Of a DNA stretch of 43,326 nucleotides, positions 17,197-24,945 are shown piece after piece. Each line of letters starts with the position of its first letter. Position 1 is the first letter of the stretch. Source of the DNA: a virus. The position numbers were made by a program, and so were the translations under genes. The notes under the pieces were generated by a model. That model did not search any database and was not told the DNA's origin. It worked only from the letters and a program-made list of their open reading frames with translations. Where the stretch lies: positions 1-43,326 of the IMG/VR virus record IMGVR_UViG_3300025030_000202; one strand, 5' to 3'.

Positions 17197-18350
17197 TTAC
17201 ACGCAATTGTAAAGAATTGCGCCCGCGTCTGAGGCAGTAATGACAGGCACCATCGCTTCCTCGACTTCGAACTTGTCCGCATGACGCTCATCCAGCCGAT
17301 AGCGTTTCACCGTGCGCTGCTCCCAGGTAAAGACATAACCTGCGGAGGGTGTCATCAACGAAGGCGCCGGTGGCACATAGCCCAACCACACTTGATCGCC
17401 CCATACAAAGGCCGGTGAGCTGGACGCGCCTTCTGAAGCCTTCTCGTAGAGCTGCGTACCCACCAGAATCTTGGGCACCCCAGTCCACAGCGCCAGATCG
17501 GCCGGTCGGATAATCGCGTCAGAGCGCACATATTGGATACGCGCCAACAGATCAGGATGATTGCGCAGCGCCTTCCATACTTCCCAAGACATCACCAGCG
17601 TATTCGGGAAGCGGCCAATCACTGACACCACGCCATTGATGGCGGTGTCGATATCACTCAGCGGGCTGGAAGTATCTGAGCTCCACTGTGTCGTCGGCGA
17701 GGCCGAATAGACCCAAGAACCCGATCCACCTACAGTCAGCGTGGCAACCCGCACCTCACGATCCAAAAGCAGCTTGTCGGTAACATACTCGATACCATCG
17801 ATTTCTGGTCTTACGATCTGTTACTTATAAACCTGTTGTAACAGGCGGGTAGTCATTTCTGCTACCTCTACAGGTTGTAATTCCCTGTAGTCCAGACTAT
17901 ATCATCATCCACTAAGGATGCGACCTACATAGTCGTTACACCTTCCCATATTACTATGGGCTTGGCTCGGTATTGTCATTTCAGATGTCCACCGAATTCG
18001 GGTCGTTTTTCAGAATCTATTACTAGATTGAGCCGCTACATTACTAACGGACTATCAGCATTCATGCGTACTTCATCCGGTACGACATGCGCCAGCGCCT
18101 TCACGACACAGTTGTAACTGGCGGTCGTGATACCATAGTCGATTTCCTTTGCTGCATCGCCAGGTGCGCGTTCAGCAGCTTCATTACGAAACCAAGCTTC
18201 CCTGCCAAAGACGAAATACTTGTCACTCTTCTTAGTGACTGGCAGAATTGGGAACACCTGATCCGCGAGATAGGTTTCATTGCGATAGGCAATGCTCACA
18301 TTCGACAGCGGACCGTCGATATGAACATCATGCAACGTAGGCATAGCCAT
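17197..18350 (-). CDS. Major capsid protein (gene split by a group I intron)
   Basis: Exon 1 is 18350-18047 and exon 2 is 17813-17197, together 921 nt or 306 aa after splicing. Exon 1 gives MAMPTLHDVHIDGPLSNVSIAYRN to VPDEVRMNADSPL. Exon 2 continues RPEIDGIEYVTDKLLLDREVRVATL to TASDAGAILYNCV. The joined DEVRMNADSPL + DKLLLDREVRVA pattern is that of tailed-phage major capsid proteins, and scaffold and decoration genes lie just upstream. Without splicing, exon 1 stops after PLVM at 18036. AAGGAG lies ahead of the ATG. Confidence 0.85.
17814..18046 (-). ncRNA. Group I intron in the major capsid gene, 233 nt, no homing endonuclease
   Basis: Minus-strand core motifs: AATACCGAGCCAAGCCC (P4 region), a CCCATA-GTAA-TATGGG hairpin (P6), GGTGTAACGACTA (P7 5' strand), a CATCC-TTAG-TGGATG hairpin (P8), and GATATAGTCT (P7 3' strand). 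These are the conserved core of phage group I introns such as T4 td. Exon 1 ends CCGT; CCGTT pairs with AGCGG in the intron, with a U-G at the splice site (P1). The intron ends in G, and the boundaries restore the reading frame. Three further hairpins follow P7 (P9 region). Exact ends could shift by a few bases. Confidence 0.88.
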
Positions 18351-18362
18351 GTGATCTACTCC

Positions 18363-18764
18363 TTACACAAAGCGCGTCGGCATAACGAACATTTCGACAT
18401 AAGTGCCCGAACCGGACGCCAATGCCTGCAATGTATAGCCCGCCGCCCACGCACACGCATCGGGATTCGCAAAACCAGTCGCCTTACCGCCCGATCCCGA
18501 CTTGACAAACCCGCCGTAGGTCAGCGGCGAAGCCGTATCTTCCGAAGATGCCAACGCCTTCGATGGCCCAAAGACCACTACGTTGCACTCTTCACCCGCC
18601 ACGGGGTCGTCCTGCAAGACGCCGATAATCGAACCTGCCGCGGTGGCCGACAATTTGACCTTGCCTGCCGTTGAAGCTGCCGCCACCAGATAATACTGAT
18701 AACTAGACAGATCCACATCGGCAATAAAGGTCCCGGTCAGACCGTTGCCACTATAAGTAGCCAT
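18363..18764 (-). CDS. Capsid decoration / DUF2190-like head protein
   Basis: 133 aa, MATYSGNGLTGTFIADVDLSSYQYYLV. Residues 25-75 (AGKVKLSATAAGSIIGVLQDDPVAGEECNVVVFG) have the pattern of DUF2190-type capsid-stabilising proteins (G...GVLQ..P..G....V...G), and the C-terminus runs ALASGSGTYVEMFVMPTRFV. It lies between scaffold and major capsid genes, the usual position. AGGAGT precedes the ATG. Confidence 0.75.
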   Translation of the reverse strand: MATYSGNGLTGTFIADVDLSSYQYYLVAAASTAGKVKLSATAAGSIIGVLQDDPVAGEECNVVVFGPSKALASSEDTASPLTYGGFVKSGSGGKATGFANPDACAWAAGYTLQALASGSGTYVEMFVMPTRFV

Positions 18765-18817
18765 TTTTATTACTCCTCGTATTTTTCGCTAACCTTTTCG
18801 AGCTCGCGATGAAAAGG

Positions 18818-19642
18818 TTAATGCAAGCCCTTGCCGCCCGTCGCAACCTGGCGCGCCTGCACGTAAGCCGCTGCGTCTGCCTTGGACAGATTCAGCAGCG
18901 CCTCGCGCGGGTTGGCCGATTTGGCGGCCTTGGCCACAGGCTCCACAAAGGCGGCGGCCTGCGCCGTACCGCGTTCCTCAAAGATACCCAGACCGGTCAG
19001 CATCTCGTCGGCAGTCTTGATCAGCGCCGAGAAATACTGTTCCAGAGCCGGGTCCAGCTTGGCCAGCTTATGCAAATTGCCACCCAATTCCACGGCAGTC
19101 ACCGGTAGAGCTGACAGTTCCGCGGCCTTCACAATCCGTGCCTCGCGCTCGCGACTATCACGCGCGGCCTCGGCTTCCGCCTCCGCCTTTACCAGGCGAG
19201 CATTGAGTTGCTCGACTGACTTAGCCAAGATATCATAATCGCTCTTGGCAATCATTTCCTTCTCGCTCATGGTCGTTGCTCCCTTTTCTAATTTATGAGA
19301 AGCGGAATCGGCTTCAGGCATGTCCTTCTTGTGCTTCTTTTCTTCCTCAGCCAGCATTTCCTTTGCCTTTTCCTCATCCATGTCTTCGTCCATCGGCTGC
19401 ATCATATGTTGTTCCTTGACGATATGCTCCGTAACCGCCTCAACACTTTGACCCTCGACAATACTCTTGAGTACGCGTGTCAGTTTAGCCCAGATGGTTT
19501 CAGCCACCTTGGCTTCTAGACTGTCACTGCCCTCAGCAACCGCAGGGTCGCTTTTCATCAAGAAGATGGTCTCGCGATTGGCGCCCGCAGTCACCAAGCC
19601 GAGCTTTTCCACCGTCACATCCTCTAGTTCATTGATGGGCAT
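18818..19642 (-). CDS. Capsid scaffold-like protein
   Basis: 274 aa. The N-terminus (MPINELEDVTVEKLGLVTAGANRETIFLMKS) is a typical XkdF-associated motif. The middle is highly charged with coiled-coil character (MDEDMDEEKAKEMLAEEEKKHKK; ARLVKAEAEAEAARDSREREARI), as expected of a scaffold that templates the procapsid. An in-frame ATG (MSEKEMIAKSDYD, about residue 125) preceded by GGGAGCAACGACC could give a shorter internal product, a common arrangement for protease-scaffold genes. Confidence 0.7.
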   Translation of the reverse strand: MPINELEDVTVEKLGLVTAGANRETIFLMKSDPAVAEGSDSLEAKVAETIWAKLTRVLKSIVEGQSVEAVTEHIVKEQHMMQPMDEDMDEEKAKEMLAEEEKKHKKDMPEADSASHKLEKGATTMSEKEMIAKSDYDILAKSVEQLNARLVKAEAEAEAARDSREREARIVKAAELSALPVTAVELGGNLHKLAKLDPALEQYFSALIKTADEMLTGLGIFEERGTAQAAAFVEPVAKAAKSANPREALLNLSKADAAAYVQARQVATGGKGLH

Positions 19643-19651
19643 AATTTACCT

Positions 19652-19942
19652 CTACAGCTTTCTCAGATGCGCTAACTGACTGGTGCTAAAAGCCGTGGCG
19701 CCCGCCATGATGGCTAACCACCACGTATCCAGCTCGCTGGCAGCCACTTGCCCCAACTGAGCGAGCACGAGAGTCGCCAACAGAGGCACCGCCAGACAAA
19801 GACCTAATACAATGGGGCGCTTGAGCTTGGGCGCCTTAGACTCCCAACCCGGCAGATATTCAAGCAGAATGGACAATAACACACCCACTGCCGCATTGAT
19901 GCCCGGCCCGCGTAAGGAGTTCAACATTTCGATCAGCGTCAT
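19652..19942 (-). CDS. Small membrane protein, holin-like
   Basis: 96 aa from the ATG at 19942 (MTLIEMLNSLRGPG), preceded by GGAGCAATCT; an upstream ATG at 19969 is possible but has no ribosome site. Three hydrophobic segments: AAVGVLLSILLEYLPG, IVLGLCLAVPLLATLVLAQL and TWWLAIMAGATAFSTS. Size and topology fit a holin or small phage membrane protein, but no lysin gene is nearby, so the role is open. Confidence 0.5.
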   Translation of the reverse strand: MTLIEMLNSLRGPGINAAVGVLLSILLEYLPGWESKAPKLKRPIVLGLCLAVPLLATLVLAQLGQVAASELDTWWLAIMAGATAFSTSQLAHLRKL

Positions 19943-19989
19943 AGATTGCTCCAGCCTACATATTGACATAATGTGCCGCAGAAGCTAAC

Positions 19990-20011
19990 AAAAAAGCAGC
20001 GGTTGGGCTGC
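19990..20011 (-). terminator. Intrinsic terminator, minus strand
   Basis: Minus strand: GCAGC-CCAACC-GCTGC followed by six T. It lies just downstream of the promoter at 20039-20066 and upstream of the gene starting at 19942. It may end the protease transcript or act as an attenuator. Confidence 0.7.
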
Positions 20012-20038
20012 GGTTTCCCTTCCACTGCTTTCATGTGT

Positions 20039-20066
20039 ATTGTAACACAAATTTTGAATTTGTCAA
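20039..20066 (-). promoter_or_regulatory. Sigma70-type promoter, minus strand
   Basis: TTGACA, 16 nt, TACAAT on the minus strand, with the flank TTTGTGTTACAAT also seen at 10025 (TGTGTTACAAT). The predicted start (near 20031) is only about 20 nt from the terminator hairpin. Confidence 0.75.
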
Positions 20067-20139
20067 TAGGTTTTGAAAATATTAGTCCACTTATTTAAGG
20101 GATTGTTTAGTGATACTCCAGGCTAACATAATCATAGCT

Positions 20140-20195
20140 TGACTTGACGTACTCCCACGGCTAAAGCGCCTGGGCTTTACGCCCTGTTCAGTTAT
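20140..20195. mobile_element. Remnant of an IS605-type element end
   Basis: The plus strand has CTCCCACGGCTAAAGC followed by GCCTGGGCTTTACGCCC. CCCACGGCTAAAGC is also found, in reverse complement, in the left end of the TnpB element at 35816. No transposase remains. A 62-codon plus-strand ORF (20209-20397) begins just after it but lacks a ribosome site and overlaps the protease gene. Confidence 0.5.
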
Positions 20196-20316
20196 TTCTA
20201 GATTTACTATGAAACACGATCTCAAATCTAGGATCGTCGCAATCAACGAAGTTGACATAGACGATCTGTGCCAGATTGATATAACCATGATCTGTTTTGA
20301 TGAACATGATAATGCG

Positions 20317-21522
20317 CTACGCCTCAACCTGCTTTCTGATGCCGCGCCCCCAAATCGAATAAGCATTGATCGTGCCACTTTTCACAAGATTCCATAGCCG
20401 CTGATCCTTGAAGAAAGTTGCGACGATCCATGAGCCTTTGCTAATCTGTTTGACTGAGCCATCGGGCAAGGGCCAGGCGATGTCTACCGGCGCGATATAA
20501 CTTTCTACCACATACGCGCGCCCTTGCGGTACAGTAGTTTGATGCTGAAGATCATAGTGCTGGCTATCAATCATAAAGCCATGCGCCATCTTCTCGATTT
20601 CTAGTTCTACCATACGATCATCTTGCGTGTCGGTTTCGTGAGGTTTATAAGCTACTGCATACGCGATGCGGCGTTCACTGTCGGACTTGAAGATTTCAGC
20701 ACGAAAGGACTTCTCGATATAAGGGCGTGCCGCCCCTAGAGATATGGTCCCGTGCCGGGACGGCACAATGTCGGTCGCGTCAGCAGATACAGATGGCTCG
20801 CGTTCCTCTTCATCTTCAATGCTATCCTCTGGATCACCTGGATACGCTGCGCTATACGCTACGCTATCTAACTCCATAATACCCGGCACATGCACATCAT
20901 GCAATGTTGGCCCCATTTTCTCGATAGCGGTAGCGGCCTCGAAGTCGCGGCTGCTGAAGTCGTGTTCCTTGAGCCAGCGTTGGGCCTCTTCCGCGCTGAA
21001 TTGCCGACGGTCAAATCTAAGTGACTGCACCTTACTGCCGCCGACTTTGGGCATCCCAATAATTGCCGTCACGCCAGCCGCCAATTGTTTTCTGGCAAAG
21101 TCTACAAATAAATCTTGATCCAACTGGCGTGCGGCATGTTCGTTGGGATAAGCCTTGATGACATCGATCAGACCGTATGCTGGACCCGTAGACTTCTCCA
21201 GCGAGGTCTCCATGCCTGCCTGATGCAATAAATCGATCAGCTTCTTTCTAGCACCGGCTAAGGAACTACTGCGCGCTTTAGTCTGCGTCAATCTAGCCGC
21301 GGCATTCTGAAGCGCGTGCTTGTTGAGCGGCCCACCAGGCTGACTACGCACTGGCAGATGACAGAGCGCCTTGATCTTTGGCTTATCCGGCTCATTATCG
21401 TCAATCAGAGTTACCGCGCAATAATCCTCAGCCGATAGATTGGACTTCGGCGTAGACCACGGCGCAGCAGTATAAGAGGCTTGCGCCATTTTGATTACCA
21501 ATTCATGTAATGATGTTGACAT
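20317..21522 (-). CDS. Prohead protease, XkdF-like
   Basis: 401 aa. The C-terminal part from about residue 275 (SERRIAYAVAYKPHETDTQDDRMVELEIEKMAHGFMIDS, then KGSWIVATFFKDQRLWNLVKSGTINAYSIWGRG) matches XkdF-type putative phage serine proteases, which mature the procapsid. The N-terminal part (IKALCHLPVRSQPGGPLNKHALQNAAARL) is the companion domain common in these proteins. An interleaved palindrome (20747-20766) is inserted in frame and translated as IVPSRHGT. Promoter at 21549-21577 and GGGAG before the ATG. Portal and terminase genes, usually just upstream, are absent here. Confidence 0.7.
   Translation of the reverse strand: MSTSLHELVIKMAQASYTAAPWSTPKSNLSAEDYCAVTLIDDNEPDKPKIKALCHLPVRSQPGGPLNKHALQNAAARLTQTKARSSSLAGARKKLIDLLHQAGMETSLEKSTGPAYGLIDVIKAYPNEHAARQLDQDLFVDFARKQLAAGVTAIIGMPKVGGSKVQSLRFDRRQFSAEEAQRWLKEHDFSSRDFEAATAIEKMGPTLHDVHVPGIMELDSVAYSAAYPGDPEDSIEDEEEREPSVSADATDIVPSRHGTISLGAARPYIEKSFRAEIFKSDSERRIAYAVAYKPHETDTQDDRMVELEIEKMAHGFMIDSQHYDLQHQTTVPQGRAYVVESYIAPVDIAWPLPDGSVKQISKGSWIVATFFKDQRLWNLVKSGTINAYSIWGRGIRKQVEA
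20744..20774 (-). repeat. Interleaved palindrome, in-gene copy (protease)
   Basis: A=GTCCC, B=GTGCC, A'=GGGAC, B'=GGCAC without gaps at 20747-20766. The 31 bp 20744-20774 are identical to the copy at 23291-23321. Confidence 0.85.
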
Positions 21523-21548
21523 AATATCACTCCCTTTATTTCAGCCGC

Positions 21549-21577
21549 ATTATACCACAGCATATAGAGTTTGTCAA
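21549..21577 (-). promoter_or_regulatory. Sigma70-type promoter, minus strand
   Basis: TTGACA, 17 nt, TATAAT on the minus strand, about 20 nt from the protease start. Probable start of the head-gene transcript. Confidence 0.85.
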
Positions 21578-21681
21578 GAGGGTTGTAGAAAATTGGTCTA
21601 CATATTATGACCTGTGACATAAAAGTCTGGACGGGGCTAACTAAGCCTGCTATAGATTGTTTCAACTATGTTTCCGTATTG

Positions 21682-21747
21682 TTCCGGCTAGGGTCCCGTT
21701 CCAGCATGTGCCGTCTAGGAACGGGACCCTAGCCGGAAACGGCACAT
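21682..21747. repeat. Long interleaved palindrome, 21-bp stem
   Basis: A (21682-21702) pairs perfectly over 21 bp with A' (21718-21738). The 15-nt loop contains B, ATGTGCCGT (21706-21714), whose exact complement B', ACGGCACAT, follows at once at 21739-21747. It lies in the 504-bp gap 21523-22026, which otherwise holds the promoter above, two TTGACATAAT motifs (21874, 21914) and no convincing gene. Confidence 0.85.
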
Positions 21748-22026
21748 AGATGTACCAGAAACGGCACAGAAACAGCCATGTGAAAGAGCTCTAAAAGTCT
21801 AGTAAATACCTGAAAGCTAATAAACCCTGAAACATACGGCATAGCTCAAAAGGTCGCAAATAAGGGCGCTTTATTGACATAATGTGACATAGTGCTTGAC
21901 TTGTACCCTAAACTTGACATAATATATGCAGCACACCTGCGCAAGCCGCATAAAATAGCCTATTAGCATAACTGAAAAATCCCTGACTGTGCAGGGCTAT
22001 TATTTATGCATATAAAATTGTAGTAA

Positions 22027-23094
22027 TTAGTTCGGACAGTAAATATATGGTTTAGTTAAGTCATCTGCTAGTTTATAAAGCAGCTCTTTGACATCCGCAA
22101 ATTTGTCACCCAGGCTTTTAGCTGCGATGGTAAAATAGTTTTTGTATTCCCACCATAGTTCTTGCGTCAATTGCTTGAGTGCCGCCAGGATGCCCGCGCG
22201 CCAATCGATCTTGCTGACATCTACGCGCGTCTTGACATGCACCACCTCATAAGCCACTTTCGCCTGATCCAACAAATCCAACATAGCATTAGTGCGCTGG
22301 TAGATACTCAACTGGAGTTCGTCGCGTGTCTGGGGGAAACAAACCAGGGTGCCCAGGGTAGCTTTGAGAGCCAGTTTACGGTCGTCTATGCCTTGAGCTG
22401 CTTTGATAACAATCTGTGGCACATAGACTAAATCAGGACCGCGTTCAGGTGGTAGATAGGCGTTTAGACGGCCCGAGATATTCATGCCAGCCGGCGTGTC
22501 TTGTAAGTCAGCCCAATCATAGCTCAGTGCTGAAAAAGCTGTGGCAGGATACGCCGCGGCTAACGCAGGATAGCGTTCAGGTTGCCAAAATATTAACGCG
22601 CCGTCGACTGTGGGCACATTGACATAATTAGCCATGCCTAATTTGCGACGCAATTGTAATGCGCGCTCGGCATCTAATGCACTAACCTGAATATCTAATT
22701 GATTCACGCGCTTCTGGAGAAAATAGCCCAGTCGCTTACGACATTGTGGACAGTCCTTGCGATTACAATGGAGCCGAAAACTCTTGTAAATACCGGCATG
22801 CACATCAAAGTGCGTGCGATACGTGCCACATTGCGCCATCCGACCCGCTACGGCAATATCATGGGCCAGCCGACGTACACGATGGCGCGTGGTTGCAAGA
22901 TGCGCATCATAAGTCATGTCAATGGCAGTAGCAGGGTGTAATACCCCTATGTCAGTACTGGAATATAAGCGCGTACTAGACGGGCTACCACCAATAGCGC
23001 TATCATCATCATCCAAGCCAGCTTCACTCATGGCTAAGATCTGAGCCACGGTTGCGGTTTCACCAGGGTCCAACATTCTTTTGCATTGTAACAT
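22027..23094 (-). CDS. Rep-like zinc-finger protein of uncertain function
   Basis: 355 aa. Residues about 100-140 (GRMAQCGTYRTHFDVHAGI...LHCNRKDCPQCRKRLGYFL) have the cysteine layout seen at the N-terminus of rolling-circle Rep proteins (ARxxxCG...CxxRxCPxCxxRR). I see no HxH metal site or clear catalytic Tyr motif after it, so an active HUH nuclease is doubtful. The C-terminal third is helical (DLLDQAKVAYEVVHVKTRVD; ALKQLTQELWWEYKNYF). Three 20-bp direct repeats lie 100 bp upstream, as iterons do near rep genes. Promoter at 23127-23154, AGGAG before ATG. Confidence 0.4.
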   Translation of the reverse strand: MLQCKRMLDPGETATVAQILAMSEAGLDDDDSAIGGSPSSTRLYSSTDIGVLHPATAIDMTYDAHLATTRHRVRRLAHDIAVAGRMAQCGTYRTHFDVHAGIYKSFRLHCNRKDCPQCRKRLGYFLQKRVNQLDIQVSALDAERALQLRRKLGMANYVNVPTVDGALIFWQPERYPALAAAYPATAFSALSYDWADLQDTPAGMNISGRLNAYLPPERGPDLVYVPQIVIKAAQGIDDRKLALKATLGTLVCFPQTRDELQLSIYQRTNAMLDLLDQAKVAYEVVHVKTRVDVSKIDWRAGILAALKQLTQELWWEYKNYFTIAAKSLGDKFADVKELLYKLADDLTKPYIYCPN

Positions 23095-23126
23095 AGCCGC
23101 TCCTTATTACCGACTGCTTTTGCTCT

Positions 23127-23154
23127 AATATAACACAAAATCTGAATTTGTCAA
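23127..23154 (-). promoter_or_regulatory. Sigma70-type promoter, minus strand
   Basis: TTGACA, 16 nt, TATATT on the minus strand, reading into the Rep-like gene. The flank (AATTC...TTTGTGTTA) matches the 20039 promoter. Confidence 0.75.
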
Positions 23155-23193
23155 TAGGATATCTAAAAATTGGTCAAGTGAATTATCACACAG

Positions 23194-23253
23194 ATCGAAT
23201 TAGTTAGACGGACATCGAATTAGTTAGACGGACATCGAATTAGTTAGACGGAC
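23194..23253. repeat. Three perfect 20-bp direct repeats (iteron-like)
   Basis: ATCGAATTAGTTAGACGGAC occurs three times without gaps (23194, 23214, 23234). They lie just upstream of the Rep-like gene's promoter and overlap the last codons and stop of the PheS-like fragment. Confidence 0.9.
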
Positions 23254-23486
23254 ATGGTGACTTTCACTTTGTTCGTCGCCTGGCCATAAGATGGTCCCGT
23301 GCCGGGACGGCACAATGTCGGGCGCGCTGCGCGCGGCAAAGCGCCCAGCACCTTGACAGCCTCACCCAGCGCGCCGCCCTTCCGGCTCAGGTACTTGACG
23401 CGCCATGCCTCCAGGGCCTCGGCATCGATTGCGGCTGCAAGCTCCGACAGGGCATCCGACTGTAATTTGGCTAGATTCTCGTACAT
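23244..23486 (-). CDS. N-terminal fragment of phenylalanyl-tRNA synthetase alpha subunit
   Basis: 80 aa. MYENLAKLQSDALSELAAAID, then WRVKYLSRKGGALGEAVKVLGALPRAARP is the PheS N-terminal coiled-coil domain (consensus LxALRVKYLGKKG...LxxLPxEERPxxGQxxNExK). It ends at GQATNKVKVTMSV, so the catalytic domain is missing. An interleaved palindrome (23294-23313) is inserted in frame, adding about ten residues (LCRPGTGPSY) just before GQATN. Start taken as the second ATG, 4 nt after GGAGG. GC-rich, unlike the neighbours. It may be a decaying host capture, or a free tRNA-Phe-binding domain. Confidence 0.75.
   Translation of the reverse strand: MYENLAKLQSDALSELAAAIDAEALEAWRVKYLSRKGGALGEAVKVLGALPRAARPTLCRPGTGPSYGQATNKVKVTMSV
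23291..23321 (-). repeat. Interleaved palindrome, in-gene copy (PheS fragment)
   Basis: A=GTCCC, B=GTGCC, A'=GGGAC, B'=GGCAC at 23294-23313. The 31 bp are identical to 20744-20774. Confidence 0.85.
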
Positions 23487-23516
23487 CATGCCTCCTATCC
23501 GTAGCATATAATTATG

Positions 23517-23942
23517 TCATGCCGTTGCCACAGGCGGTACAGTGTATTCCTTGCCACATACTTTACATAACCAATAAGGCATATCATAAAGGGTACATGA
23601 AGCGTTATCCTCTGGATACGCTGCGTTATACCAAGTATAGTTCTTTACTTGATGTGTGCCAGCTTTCAGGTCCTCATGATAGTCAGTCTGCCAGTCGCGC
23701 TGTAAGATGCCTTCTTCGACACAAAAGCAGCGTGCTGGATATTTTGCCTTTTCATTAGCTATAACGGCCAACTTAGCTATAACGGCCAACTTAGCTATGT
23801 GTTGTTGCCTAATACGTTGGCGCTGTTTACTAAATGCGCTATAGATTTGTAGGGATCGCTCAACTTCGGCAGTCGAAATCTTCAATTGTTTAGCAGTCAA
23901 TGTAAGCGCCTCATCGTCCATTACAATACTCCTGATGAACAC
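23517..23942 (-). CDS. Hypothetical protein with Cys pairs and an internal tandem duplication
   Basis: 141 aa, MFIRSIVMDDEALTLTAKQL; MDDEAL may be the true start. It has a helical N-terminus with IAKLAVIAKLAVIANEK, encoded by a tandem repeat of 18 bp (about 23757-23799). Cysteines at CFC and at WLCKVCGKEY near the C-terminus could bind zinc. No family recognised. Confidence 0.55.
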   Translation of the reverse strand: MFIRSIVMDDEALTLTAKQLKISTAEVERSLQIYSAFSKQRQRIRQQHIAKLAVIAKLAVIANEKAKYPARCFCVEEGILQRDWQTDYHEDLKAGTHQVKNYTWYNAAYPEDNASCTLYDMPYWLCKVCGKEYTVPPVATA

Positions 23943-23973
23943 GGTTTTTGCCAGCTTTTTCTAAAAAGCTGTA

Positions 23974-24189
23974 CTACTGCCTTTTCTTGATAATAAACTG
24001 ATATCTATCATTAGCATATACGTTCCAGCGCTCCGGCTGTTGTGTAGCACGCAAGAACACAATACCCCCTATAATGATCAATAATAACCCTGTCATCCAT
24101 AACCACCAAGATGAAACCAGAGCAGTGATTACCGCTACTGCTAATAACACACCTAGAATGATTGTGAAAAAAGATACAACTGCTCGCAA
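23974..24189 (-). CDS. Small membrane protein, two transmembrane segments
   Basis: 71 aa, MRAVVSFFTIILGVLLAVAV, then SWWLWMTGLLLIIIGGIVFL, then a basic tail ending IIKKRQ. First gene after the minus-strand promoter at 24275-24303. Function unknown. Confidence 0.6.
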   Translation of the reverse strand: MRAVVSFFTIILGVLLAVAVITALVSSWWLWMTGLLLIIIGGIVFLRATQQPERWNVYANDRYQFIIKKRQ

Positions 24190-24274
24190 CGCAATCTAAT
24201 GCCCTTTTCTAAAAATATGCGCCGTACCACCCTGGCAAACATCCTGCTAAACAAGATTGCGGACCTGAAAAAAC

Positions 24275-24303
24275 ATTATAACACACTTAGACAAATTTGT
24301 CAA
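24275..24303 (-). promoter_or_regulatory. Sigma70-type promoter, minus strand
   Basis: TTGACA, 17 nt, TATAAT on the minus strand. It opens the leftward gene block at 24189. The plus-strand ORF 24199-24402 that covers it is probably not a gene. Confidence 0.85.
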
Positions 24304-24570
24304 GTTATAACAAGCAGGGCGCAAGTGTCAGCACAAACCTGCTACATGATTTCAACCGAAAACGGTACACTACCCAAGCAGAAAAGCATGGCTGGCTCCT
24401 GATATGGCCGGCTCGTAACCTTATAGTAGTATGTCAATGATGGCAATGATGTCAAGATCGGGAGCGGCAATGGCAAAGGATTATATGCGGGGATGCCCCC
24501 GCATTCGAAAAACATCCTGCCACAATTTCTGCGGACAACAATTTCTATTGTAACTAGCATAAATAACAAC

Positions 24571-24598
24571 TATGTGCCGTTTCCGGCACGGAAACATA
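24571..24598. repeat. Interleaved palindrome, intergenic
   Basis: TATG + A=GTGCC sharing the G, B=GTTTCC, A'=GGCAC, B'=GGAAAC, + ATA. Core 24574-24595. It lies in the divergent gap 24190-24945, which also has a twofold CATTGGGCGCCA repeat (24625-24652), two minus-strand promoters, and no convincing gene. Confidence 0.85.
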
Positions 24599-24706
24599 TT
24601 CTGTTGCAAGCCGATTAGGATGGCGTCATTGGGCGCCAGGCCATTGGGCGCCATAACTAATGTAGCTGGCTTATTGCGCGCTACCTCCATATATGATATA
24701 ATATAT

Positions 24707-24735
24707 ATCATACAGCATAATTGTTGGTTTGTCAA
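24707..24735 (-). promoter_or_regulatory. Sigma70-type promoter, minus strand
   Basis: TTGACA, 17 nt, TATGAT on the minus strand, upstream of the palindrome at 24571. It would give a leader RNA crossing the palindrome. Confidence 0.6.
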
Positions 24736-24885
24736 TTGACAGTAGAATTATTGTTGTATCACGCTATTATAGTAGGGCTCCTGTATCAGGCGCACCCTTG
24801 TGTGGCATCTTGCACTATTGCAACAAGTAATGAGATAGTGTGATACATCACATTACAATAATGCAGAGAACACTTGACAAGGCAT

Positions 24886-24893
24886 GATATACT
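24886..24893 (+). promoter_or_regulatory. Possible extended -10 promoter, plus strand
   Basis: A TG one base before TATACT gives an extended -10. The TTGACA at 24874 is only 8 nt away, so it cannot be the partner -35. It is the only promoter candidate close to the first rightward gene. Confidence 0.4.
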
Positions 24894-24945
24894 ATGTGTA
24901 GACGAAGCGCGCGCTTTGTCACCTCACGCATGCCAGGAGCACTCC

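Noticed and set aside
17814-18046. Homing endonuclease within the intron
   Set aside because: The intron is only 233 nt and has no ORF of useful size in any frame.
20209-20397. 62-codon plus-strand ORF next to the IS605 remnant
   Set aside because: No ribosome site or promoter, and it overlaps the protease gene end. Amino-acid composition is plausible, so this is not excluded.
1-24190. Searched the virion half for large terminase, portal and endolysin
   Set aside because: No ORF has Walker or nuclease motifs of terminase, portal size and pattern, or lysin motifs; they must lie outside the window.
24199-24402. Plus-strand ORF of 67 codons
   Set aside because: No ribosome site, composition unlike neighbours, and it covers a perfect minus-strand promoter.
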